A stretch of 64,000 nucleotides of DNA from the NCBI GenBank assembly GCA_024220505.1, contig JAKZZE010000011.1, forward strand, positions 1,302,001 through 1,366,000. Direction: 5' to 3'. Shown piece after piece: positions 46,793 through 59,581 of the stretch (position 1 is its first letter; each line of letters opens with the position of its first letter). The translations under genes were made by a program, and so were the position numbers. The notes beneath the pieces are model-generated. The model did not search any database, was not told the DNA's origin, and saw nothing but the letters and a program-made list of their open reading frames with translations. Source of the stretch: Rhizopus arrhizus. Lineage: Eukaryota > Mucoromycota > Mucoromycetes > Mucorales > Rhizopodaceae.

Positions 46793-49700
46793 TATATCGA
46801 AAGAAAAGCTCAGTTTCATCCTTCTCCGCTTACAGCATTTTAAGAATGAATTAGCGCATCCAATGTGTTCCCAATAAAATTTCCAAAAATTTGCATACTT
46901 TATTTTGATGCCATGGTCCAAATTTATTCAAAAATACTATTGGGTGCGGGGTATATATATAACTGCTTGTCCAGACAAGTTGAACCATAATGCATAAAAA
47001 AATTCTGTGGGATCAAGGGTAGAAAAGAAGCGAGAAAGAAACCATGCTAACGGTTAGCAACGAGAAATTTAAAGCACTAGAGAAAGCCAAAGAGGAAAAG
47101 GACACTGATGTCTGTTGCAATTTATCCATTTCATAGAGAGTGGAATATACAACCGGTCAGCGACTGAATCAAGTCAAAACAGACAGAGTGAATCGTGAGG
47201 AACATATATAGAAAAGACTCAAGAGGAGTGACAAGATGTTATTTATGGAAAAAGGCATATTGCAGTCTAAGAGTTCTTAGTCCTAAGATAGATGAATAGC
47301 ATATGGCTTTCTATCAGAAAGACGCCATCTTATGCAATAAATTTGCACTTTTGGGGCCATAAGATAAAGTCGATAGAAAACATGGACGAAGAAAGGAGAT
47401 TAGTTTGGAACATTGTGATTACTGTCGCAAGTTCTGCAGAAAAAAATTGAATTTTGATATAAAAAATTCACAAAAGACACCAGCTTCCTAAAGCTGTTTT
47501 GACTAGTTTTAACCAGTGGTGGTGTTAGTCATATTTTTAAGTGGAAGGAGAGAAAGAGGGTCAGATGATGGAAAAAATGAATGAAACAAGAACTCTGCTT
47601 GCAAAATTTGTTTTCGTTCTCACATGGATGGTAGTCGATGTCGAATGATTTTGGTTATTGACTGAAGCACCCTACGTGCTGCATAGACGACAGTCTTGGT
47701 TATCCTTGGGCGCTTGAATTTGAAAGCTAGATAACCCGTCGATGACTCAATCCGTACTCCCCCTGTGCTCAGACCATTTTAAATTGATCAGCAAAAAGGG
47801 ACATCATCATCGGTATAAATAAATGAGTGAGCAACATCGCTTCTATTGAGAAAAGGTCATTCATGATTTGATATCATTGCAGTAGCCCAGACAGGCTAGT
47901 AATGTAAGTTAAACAAAGGAAAAAAAAAAGGAGAGCTGATTCCGTATGACTTTTGTACAAGGCATGAAACGATTGGAGATAGTATTTTCACAAAACATCA
48001 TCCAAACAATTTGCGACAAGGGCTAATGACCGAGATGTTATCATCAACTGTAAATTATACCAAACAAGCTGGTAATCAACCATATCATCGGTAGAATTTA
48101 AATCAAGAAAGGCTAGGGCTGGTTTACTATACTTTATTAGTAAGATGCTATATTCAAAACTTGTTCTCGTACAAATACCAAGTCCAAATAGTTTTATTAG
48201 ATTGTGCTTTGTGGACTACGATTAAAATCTTGATCATTTTGCAATAGTTGTATTGTTGTGGAATGCTACATTTCTTTCTTCAAAGGGCAGTTGTTTGAAT
48301 GCACGGACAAATATCCGAGGTGGATTATACGCATTATTTAAACTTCTTTTATTGTAATAATAAAAAGGCACAAAATAAAACCTGCCTTGGTAACTATCGA
48401 GTTCTATTAGAGGGAGACATCACTGTTTGTTTTCAGTATAAAGTATGCTCATCTTAAACATGGCCTGGGGGATAAGGATCAGTTGACTGATTGAAAAGTA
48501 TACACTGACATCAACATTTCTACAGGCACGTCAATATCTTGTTGATTTCATCATTCTGTAAGATGAAGATTGCTCACGTAAAAAGAGGATAATAGCCTGA
48601 TCAAATGAGCTTAACTTGGTTACAAAATACTTGCTTTTCAAATAAAAGAGATAAATCGATAAGCTCAGTAAATTTCCTCACATGATTCTTTGCTGTGTTT
48701 TTGGGTTGAGATCAGTATGGATATCATGTTTTGTATAATTGTTTCCTTTGGGCGCACAAGAAAGAGCACCTGTGCTTATCATCTTAAAAGAGCAAGATAT
48801 GAAGCCTTTGAGAATTTATGTTGCAACATTTAAAGCCCCGTTGTACGTCCATGTTCATTTTGTTAAAATGAAACATTTGTTTCAAATCATTTTTAGATAG
48901 AAAGATGCAAGCAAACACCTTCTACAAGACAAAAACTGCCTTTAAACATTCCATTTGTTTAATCTGATGTATTGCTATCCACTTGAACTCATCATTGTTC
49001 TCCTTACTATAATAATCCCTTCTATACTAACATGACCAACTGATTTTACTCAACTTGAACAGCCCTTATCTTTTTCTTTCATTCCTTTCATCTTTGAATT
49101 GACCTGCAAACAGCATACAGAGATATAATAAAAAGATCAAAGGTCGTTATCAGTTCCTCTTTTACCAATAAGCCTTTCTTTATCGCTTTTTATTTACAAA
49201 TGTTACACTGAAGAGGCAAAAACACATTTATTTTATAAATACCTCTCCATCCTTTTATTTATCTCGCCATTATTTGCATCCATCTTTTCTTAATTATTTC
49301 AAAGTTTTGAGTATTTAAATCACTCAGCAGGAATATTCATCACAAAAAAGAGTTTTTTACCGTCTTCTTTAGTATCATTCAATCTTTTTTAAGCATACTC
49401 AAGGGGATTCGTCACCTAAAAAGGAATACCTTACAAATAAGGTAATGCTGGCTTAAAGCCTTATTTCCATTTTCTTATGGCGGGCTTGTAATTATCCAAA
49501 AACAGAGAAATTATAGTGAGTGAGTGGCCTGAAACTCGTCTTTTGGTTTTCTCATTTGAAACTCAATTAATTAGTCATTGTGAAGCTTGGCAACTAGTTT
49601 CAAGGAAAAAAGATTGAAAACAGGAATGATTTTTAATGTTATTTTATTATTGAAAGCGTGGTCATGGATACGCATCTACTTCAGTAAGTAAGCAACAAAA

Positions 49701-49945
49701 GATCGACACATATCAAGATTCAGCTATCAACTTTTAATTTGTACAACCTGAAAACTTTATCTGGAAAATCTTTTTTTGAAATATAGTGAGAGAAGAAAAA
49801 AATTTGATTGGTCATTGATTTTCCTTCTCCTTTCTTTTACAGCTTGTATTCTGCAATACAACAGAGGGGAGAAAGAGGGCATTGGCTGGTGGAAAGTTTT
49901 TTTTTTTAATTAATTTTTTTTTTTCTTTCCTTTTCTTTCAGATTG
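46793..49945. other. Gene-poor region (3.1 kb)
   Basis: No ORF above background was supported on either strand. 47.0-47.9 kb has slightly GC-richer, protein-like pieces broken by many stops (for example LEHCDYCRKFCRKKLNF near 47410), which could be an old gene or transposon relic, but nothing identifiable. The last few hundred bases should hold the promoter and 5' leader of the GT62 gene; a ttttctttcag acceptor-like site at 49931-49941 suggests a 5'-UTR intron. Confidence 0.4.
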
Positions 49946-51000
49946 ATGTCCTTTACACCCATTCATTCTAGACGTAGCTTGATAGCTGCTATCACCATCA
50001 CCCTTTTACTTTTCCTTTCTTTTGCTTTTAATATTTATTCACAAGAAAAGACATGCAATATATTACCAGTCTCAATCTCACTCACAACCTCTTCTCAGCC
50101 CAACCTGATTGATTTCAACACTCAATCCAGTACTGAAAAGATTCTTGTCTTGACACCACTGAAGGATGCAGCAGTCTATCTCGATCGATACTTTGAACTC
50201 TTGGACCGCACCACGTATCCTAACCAACTGATCTCGATCGCCTTCCTTGTCTCTGACTCAAGCGATGGCACACTCGAAGTCCTTCAATCACACGCTCGTC
50301 GTCTTCAAAGTCGGTGGACCCACCGATTTGAATCCATCCGCATCTTTCAAAAGGACTTTGATTTTGATTTACCGAGCGATAAACGACACCGATATGAGAT
50401 GCAACCCTTACGTCGCAGTATCATGGCTCGATCTCGAAATTGGTTGCTTTCGGCAAGTCTAAGAGCCGATGTCAACTGGGTCGCCTGGGTAGATGTGGAT
50501 GTGGTAGAATACCCGGCAACGATCTTTGAGGATCTGATGCGGGCTGATGTGGATGTGATTGTACCCAATTGTTTGCTGAAAAGACCCGATAATGCATTCT
50601 GGGCTTATGATAAGAATAACTGGCAAGAGACAGATAGGTCGAGAGAGATACAGAAGGGACTGGATGAAGAATTCGTATTGTTGGAAGGATATTATGAATT
50701 CCCTACGTATCGTTATCTGGCAAGTAGTATTCTTTTTAACTCTTGTAAACATACTCATGTGTTCTATAGATGGTAGATATGCCAACAGAGGTCAGTCCAG
50801 ATTATAAAGTACCCTTGGACGGTGTAGGAGCTACATTTACATTTGTGAAAGCACATGTACATCGAGAAGGTGCACTCTTTCCTGCATTTACTTATCAACA
50901 TCAAGTAGAAACAGAAGGATTCGCTAAAATGGCCAAATCGATGGGATTTGGTGTTTATGGTTTACCTGGTTATCTTATTTATCACATACAAAATGACTAA
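49946..51000 (+). CDS. Mannan polymerase-type mannosyltransferase (GT62; Mnn9/Anp1/Van1)
   Basis: Two exons join in phase: 49946-50719 and 50770-51000, giving 334 aa. The start is the ATG at 49946 (MSFTPIHSRRS). It is a type II membrane protein: a short basic N terminus, then a membrane helix (LIAAITITLLLFLSFAFNI). GT62 features follow: ILVLTPLKDAAVYLDRYFEL, SDSSDGT, RSIMARSRNWLL, and the DxD metal/sugar-nucleotide site in WVAWVDVDVVEYP. Exon 2 supplies PDYKVPLDGVGATFTFVKAH. It should add alpha-linked mannose to N-glycan outer chains in the Golgi. The intron uses a GC donor (CTG|GCAAGT at 50720), the only junction that keeps phase. Confidence 0.88.
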
Positions 51001-51186
51001 AATTAAATAATAATTGTACTTTAAATCATACCCCCCTTTTTTTACAGCTAATAAACAAACACTGCATCTTTTTTTTTTTTTCTTTATTCTCCTTATTTCC
51101 CACACGCAAACAAAAGCATAAAGAATATAATCTTGCATAAATAACAAGTTTTTTTTTTTTTTTTTTTATTATTATTCTTTTCAACC

Positions 51187-53104
<1,918 letters not shown>

Positions 53105-54378
53105 TTTCTCTTTATATTCTATCTTCAATAAAGTTTTAATTAAAAATCGGATGATGGGTCTTAAACAGTATATTTGATATGGAAAAAATTTTGAGCCGGA
53201 TGACTCACTTTATGACAGAGAGGAATTTAATGAATAGGGGCCAGATGGATCCAAAGGAAGAGAGATTGTGGTGCGCTGGGTATAAATCCTACTCCTTTTC
53301 AAAGGCAGATCCTTTGTTGGAGAAACTAAGATCGTTCATCAGTAGTCATTTCTATTCTTTATCACAGTCGAACAAAGACTAAAGAAAACAGTAGGTCTTG
53401 GTCGATAGCTCATAAATTCTGTATTTAGATGGCTTATTCGGGAATGAGATCAAGTGAATACGATAGCTATTTATCTTTGTGAAACTCGTCTCGTGCTATA
53501 ATAATGAATAGGATGACAAGTTAAACTACTGAGGGTATTTGTAATCTATTGACAATCACTTTCACCGTCAAAAATTATTTTTATTCTTTATTTGTTTAGC
53601 TGTATTGTTTCGATAATAGATGTATCCTAAAGAGGTTTCAGATGGTTTCAACCTCAAGAAAGTAACCACATGAAATTAAACCACATTAAAATCAACGATG
53701 GGGATGCAGTAAGATTACTGCCCTGCGAAACATCCTTGCAGTTTTTGGTTAGGCTGTATTCAAATCTTTTTTTTTCTATTGGAACACGACTCAAATTCAC
53801 AATTCATCAGATTTTCTAGAGTGGAAAAAAAAAAAAAAAAAAAAAAAAAGATTTGTGCATGGTCTGCAAAGATTTTGTAAGTGGTGAGATTCCTAAATGA
53901 ATGATATCATAAGCCCCCTCTTACTACCCCCCAGCTCATGACAGTGGTTGCTCAACATTTTTTGCTAAGCTTCAAAAAAGACGATCACACGGATTGGTCT
54001 ATAAGAGAATGGCTATTAATATACTTTTATAGATTAAATGATGTTCCTTTATTAATATACACGAGCATCCCAATTGGATTCAGTACTTTATAAAAAGCAT
54101 AATCGGCCATCTTAATTTGGTAAAAATAATACTCACTGGCATTAAACTCCGAAAATAATTAGGAAAGAGAAAGGTGAGAAAAAATATTTTTTTTTTTTTT
54201 ACTTCCTTGGCTTTTTTTTTTTCTTGTGCACAAATAAAAAAAACTCCCTTTCTTATATTGGTTGTTTGTAAAGAAAAAAGAAATTTCTTATTCTTTTTTT
54301 TTTTATTTATCTTTTGATTAGTTTCGTCATTAACACACAAAAGCCCAGAATAGCCAAGACTTACTTACCCAACACACA
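53105..54378. other. Intergenic region
   Basis: A 67-codon plus-strand ORF at 53179-53382 (MEKILSRMTHFMTERNLM...) has no domain and follows the ALDH stop closely; it may be chance. Poly-A at about 53825-53849. T-rich runs near 54186-54310 precede the cyclin gene. Confidence 0.45.
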
Positions 54379-56031
54379 ATGTATTCTCAACATCCTCACC
54401 ATCCACTTCGACCTCAACAGCAGCAACAACAGCAGCAGCAAACACATTATCCATTAGATACAAACTATAATCCTCCATTATATACAAACAATGGAATTGT
54501 ACGACATACCGGCTTACCACCACCGCCTCCTCCTCATTATATTATACCACCTGAGCCCACACCGAATGCTTCAGAAACCAACACACTCCCTTTATCCATA
54601 CCCGAATTAGCAGATTTTGCGTCCATGATGGTTTACTTGATGTGGCATGCAAGACGGCCTTCTGTGATGGCCTTGCACGATTTATCCAAAATGATCACTA
54701 GCACACAACAACAAACGGGAGATCATCAACTAGGGCACTCGAAAGAGACAGCGACCATTGCGAATCGTACCAGTGCTGCATTCAAAAAATTTTGTAAGCA
54801 GGTAAATTGTAATAAAAAAGAGTGAGAGGCCCTTGAATAGGGTACTGATATTCTCATGTAGGTGCTGACAGCGACACAACTTTCAGAATCAGTGATTTTA
54901 TTAGCTTTGAAATATATTGCCATGTTACTACAATACAATCCTAGTATACAAGGAGCAGAAGGATCAGAGTATAGACTGTTTACAGTAGCGCTCATGTTGG
55001 GTATATATATAAAAAAAAGCGAGATGGGACAGGACATGCTCAGTGTATATTAAGCCTGTTGAACATAGGAAATAAGTTTCTTGATGATAATACATTTACA
55101 AATAAGACATGGTCTGAAGTGACAGGAATGAAAGTGAGGGATTTGAATGTGATGGAATTGGAATTCTTGGATGTACTCGGTTTCAAATTATTTGTTAAAA
55201 ACGATGAATTTGAACGATGGAAAGCAGCCTTACTGTTATTTAGAAATCAACTTTTGAATGCAGATGGTCATTTATTAGAGGAGGCGTTCAAGGGCATTGT
55301 CAATGTACAACAACAACAAAATCAGCAACAGCAATACCAGCTTATGCTCATGCTATCCAAGGCTCAGTTACCTCATTTTCCTACTCAACCACTCAATAGA
55401 CCCTTGACTCGTGTGCCCTTACGTATACCTGTACAACCCGTTTGGAGACAAAATGTGATACCAACGCCTACTACAGCAGCAACAGCCACCACACCATCCA
55501 CCGAATATTATCATCCTTATATCAATACCGCAACACCAGCGACTACGGTGAGTAGTAACGGCAGTAATACATATCAATCACAATTATCGCAACAACAACA
55601 GCAGCAGCAGCAGCAGCCGATGAGGCCTGTGGTTGCCTATAACAACAATGCGAATTATTATGCAGCCACACCGCCAAGTATGGATGGTTACTATGGTAAC
55701 AATAGACCACAACCCATACAAACAACACAGCCATCCATACGACCCAATAGATACTATACTGAGCCACTGAATGATTATACATCCACAGACATGTATTCAA
55801 GGCCAACGACAGCAACATCCACCCATGATCCTAATACTTATCATTCACAGGTAATTTATTAGGGCGTACATGAATCTCTTTTAACTTTTTCAACAGACCT
55901 ATATGCCACCTCCTCAAACAGCGTACAACAATACCAATAGACCCTACAGGAGACCCAACAACACGACGAGTGGCCCTGTGCCGGAAGACCCACTAACAGC
56001 AATGGAATCTTATCAGAACCATTTAAAATAA
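54379..56031 (+). CDS. Cyclin (Pho80/Clg1-type) with Gln-rich flanks
   Basis: Four exons join in phase: 54379-54801, 54862-55000, 55069-55850 and 55897-56031, giving 492 aa. The N terminus is Pro/Gln-rich with a poly-Gln run, then a cyclin box from LPLSIPELADFASMMVYLMW through ESVILLALKYIAMLL to FLDDNTFTNKTWSEVTGMKV and MELEFLDVLGFKLFV (about residues 70-235), the usual signature of Pcl/Pho80-related cyclins. The long C terminus is Gln/Thr/Tyr/Pro-rich. Such cyclins pair with Pho85-type CDKs; yeast Clg1 has a similar Q-rich build. The partner here is unknown. Confidence 0.85.
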
Positions 56032-57106
56032 ATTGATTTTGAATGGGATTCTCACTCGTCTATCATACTGACAAAAGACACACTTTACATGGAAAGAAAA
56101 AAAAAGTTTTATTATTATTATTATTATTATTTTACTTTTGCGTTGAAAGAGGTTCTGCAGCTTTAAAGAAATTCAAAAGAGAATACTCTTGTAAAATCTC
56201 TTGCTACATTTTGGACAAAAAAAAAATAGGGAAAATGAAACTTTTTTTTTCAAAGAACCTACTCCCCTTATTGCTAACTCTGTACGGTTTTATTTTTCAT
56301 GCAATATACTTTTTTTTTTTTAAAAAAAATCCATTCTGCTTTTCTGGATGCAGGGGAAAGTAAAGCCCCTTTATTTCTACTTGAACTACTGCCACCGGTC
56401 GTCTAAAGTAAAACATCATGACTCGACTTGTTGACGAGTATTTCAATGGCCTTTTGCTGCTGCTGCTGCTGCTGTTGCTGCTGCTCTCTCTCTCTCTGAT
56501 ACTTGTAGGATATTGTGAAAGTCAAGTGAGGCACAACAAAGAAATCAGCCTAAAGGTTCCTTTCAAGAAAAAAAAAAACATGAATTCATCACTTATAAAC
56601 AATGCCCACTGGAAATAGGGATTCCAAGGCGAGCCGTCAAGGGGGAGACGAACGTCAAGCAGGAACTAGCACGAACGATTACCGATCGATTCTTGTAAGC
56701 TGGATTGATTTCAATGACCCACCACGCACTCGTTTTCCCCCTTCTTATTCACACCCGATCGTTCATCCTGTTGGAACACTTTTTTTCTTTTCATCATCCT
56801 TTAAACCCCTCCGTTTCGACCTAGTCCCGCTTCTTTGCAAGTCAAATAACAGTGGTACATAAACAGCTATAGTCACTGACCTGGTCAGCTCTGGTTTCTT
56901 TAGCTGCCAAGTGGATGAAAAAGTGTAAACCCAATCCGATTCACCTTTCTACTGTTTCATCCAATGAATCTCTTGAATTCAGATCCCCCTCTTTCATACT
57001 TCATTTCCTCTCGAAAGCCATCTGTCGGACGTTTCCATCCCTCGTCTCTCTCTCTTTTGTCAGAGCTGTGAAAGTTCAGTGAAGAGAATGAGGCTCCATG
57101 ATTTTA
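56032..57106. other. Intergenic region with microsatellites
   Basis: (ATT)n at about 56110-56132 and a CTG/TGC-rich repeat at about 56456-56486, the latter in a plus-strand ORF (MTRLVDEYFNGLLLLL...) that looks like a chance reading of the repeat. No supported gene. Confidence 0.45.
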
Positions 57107-57556
57107 TTAAACAGCCGATCGGTCCGACAGGATGAGGGCATTGATCTGATGGGGACATTGCTCAACCAAGGATCTCAGCCGGTCAATAAGCATGGCCAAC
57201 GGCCAGTGACGCGGGAACTCCTGCAGGTCTCGATCATGCGAGACGGTAGTCAACGTGGCAGACACGGGCATGCCCCCTCCTGCTTTAGCACGCTCCACTT
57301 TTGCATCGGTCCCTTTCGTTGTATTCCATCGTCTGTGGATGAGCAGCAACATGGGTCCATGACCCATCACATCCTCTGACAGACAGAAAGCCAGATGAGG
57401 TTCAAACCGGTCATGAACCCACGTCTGTTCGACACGTTCCTCGATCGAACGGCCACATGCGTCAGGCAAATGTCCTACGGCTGCGTGGAGAGCATAGCGA
57501 CCTAAAAGTGTCAGCCAGAAAAAGTTGGCGTGGTACACAGTGACCCTCGGATGCAT
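57107..57556 (-). CDS. Unrecognised 149-aa ORF in a GC-rich island
   Basis: Open from MHPRVTVYHANFFWLTLLGR to QINALILSDRSAV. The stretch is clearly GC-richer than the surrounding DNA, as the conserved genes here are, which favours coding. A splice-acceptor-like gaaagaaaacag sits directly before the ATG, so this may be the last exon of a longer gene whose 5' part I could not find, or a fragment. No domain recognised. Confidence 0.4.
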   Translation of the reverse strand: MHPRVTVYHANFFWLTLLGRYALHAAVGHLPDACGRSIEERVEQTWVHDRFEPHLAFCLSEDVMGHGPMLLLIHRRWNTTKGTDAKVERAKAGGGMPVSATLTTVSHDRDLQEFPRHWPLAMLIDRLRSLVEQCPHQINALILSDRSAV

Positions 57557-58201
57557 CTGTTTTCTTTCCTATCAAAGCATCCCACTTGGCGTATTCTCAT
57601 CTCTTTTTTCTCGTCTGTCATCCTTGACCTGTTCATGATCATCCGATTCATTTGCTGTCTTTCAAGAGAGCCAACCTTAGGTTAACATCCCAGTCTGGCA
57701 TCTGGCTTTGACTCTCGTTTCACACAGGTTGGCTGCTGTACGCCCTAAAAAACAAGTTTACAGGTCAACTTTATTTGAATTGCAGCATAACACAATCGAT
57801 TCCATGTGTCTTTTCTCTCCTTCTGATCATCATTCGAAAGGGGGGGGGGGATCATTTGATTCATGAAAACAGGCTATCCTGTTTATCGATAACTGCATGT
57901 TAAAATAACATACAAACCTAGCATCCTTGACTATCCACCTTCTCATCTACCTTTTTCGATCCATGCATGATCTCTCAATGTCGTTCTCCCTATGCGTGCA
58001 TAGTCACAACGCATCATCTGAATTCAGTGAGCCATCCAATTTTCACTGTTAAAATCCGAATGGATGTATAACGTATTTTTTGTATTATCTCGGTTTGTTT
58101 AGATGGTCTGATGAGATTCACATTGTAGGTTAATCAGAAACCTTTCATCATCTCAAGAAAATAGCAAACAACTCTATCTGATAATTCTTGTTGGTAGCAA
58201 G
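57557..58201. other. Intergenic region
   Basis: No gene seen. A G10-type run lies at 57840-57850. The last 20 bp (cttgttggtagcaag) directly abut the LINE poly-A end. Confidence 0.45.
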
Positions 58202-58314
58202 TTTTTTTTTTTTTTGTAGGGTAAAGTTTATTGAAGAATAAACTAAACAAATTTATAGTCTGAAAGCTGTCAAGATGGCAGATACCACCTAAGGAAACTC
58301 CAGACTGGAAGATT

Positions 58315-59581
58315 TTAATCGACCTCTGATTGCAATTTGGATAAATGTTTGAAAACATTAGCAAGGACAGCTGAAAAGTCAAATGGTGTTTCGGAAAAAA
58401 CGAAAGCCCAGTGGGCGGACCATAACGACAGGATGGCGCAGGCGATTAACTGGAATGAAGAGTGGGATCTGTGCGCGTAATTGGTCTTTGGCAGTTGCAG
58501 TGAAAAAATGGCGAGTTTGACGGCACGCTGACTGAATGGTTGATCGAAGTATACATCCCAAATGTATTCCCATAGTGGATGTTTATAATGGCATGTTAAC
58601 ACAAAGTGGAGAGGATCTTCAACGGCAGATGAACAAAGAGGACAAAGAGGATCAGTGAATGATGTAGGAAGCAGACGATGCAGATTTTGCCGACAGGAGA
58701 GTTTGTTGTAGATAATTCGATACCAAACATCTTTGGATTTAAGAGGAACATCACCTTTCCAAAAGCGGGACCATTGCTTTGCGCTGATAGGCGGATCAAA
58801 TATCGGTGATGGAACACACGGTGATAGTGCTTTCCGAAGATCTGAAGTACGAAATCTGGAGGAGAAAAGATCGGGTGGAAGGAGACCATTCAAAATAGGA
58901 CTAAAATCAACAGTACCCAAGGTTGAAGGTGATGATGATGGGAGAGTAGGCGAGCAGTGGGACAAAAAGAATTGCTCGAGCCGTATTTTATGTTCGTCCA
59001 AAGATTTGAAGAACCTCGTGATATGAATACGAGAGGTATGCAGATCCCGTCGTTGTTTTCGATGAAAAAGTCCATCAAATGAATAAGCTTCGGATACCTG
59101 AATCTTGGGCCAAATGAGGAACAGATAAACGAGCGAAAGCTGGATCCAGTTCGGATGGAGGCTGAGGCTCAGTTGAGTGTGGTGCCATAAATGTGTATAT
59201 CGAGGCCAACGGTAGCTCGAGGCAAGAAGCAGGAGAAAGGTTGACGTCTTGATATGAGCGTTGAAATGAATCCATTGTACGAAAGAAATTAGTAAAAACG
59301 TTCAGGTTATTATTCTGACCTAAAGGTCCCTTGTGACAATATGGGAATAGCAGTGGAAGCAGAGGATCGACCGCGTGAAAATGATGTTGAAGTGAATATG
59401 AGAGATACTGCACCTCCAAGGAGACAGAGTCAGATTGATGTGAAAGGAGTAATGGACAAAGCCATTTCCACTGTAATACGAGTTGTTGTTTGTTTGGATC
59501 AAGCAATTTCAGGCCTCCGCATTGTCAGTCCGTGAGCAAAAGATCGTATTTGAACTTAGGGAATGCTTTTTGTGTCACAAA
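58315..59581 (-). pseudogene. C-terminal part of LINE ORF2, broken by stops and frame changes
   Basis: After the RT ORF stops (SSLAY-stop), the same frame continues FVTQKAFPKFKYDLLLTD, stop, QCGGLKLLDPNKQQLVLQWK, and later frames give SFDGLFHRKQRRDLHTSRIH and DEHKIRLEQFFLSHCSPTLP. The last part contains the RT-associated zinc motif CPLCSSAVEDPLHFVLTCHY and ends near LANVFKHLSKLQSEVD at 58315. At least two in-frame stops and one frame change separate the pieces, so a full ORF2 product cannot be made. Confidence 0.8.

Noticed and set aside
49943..49945. TTG as start of the GT62 protein
   Set aside because: The ATG directly after it (49946) is the normal eukaryotic start.
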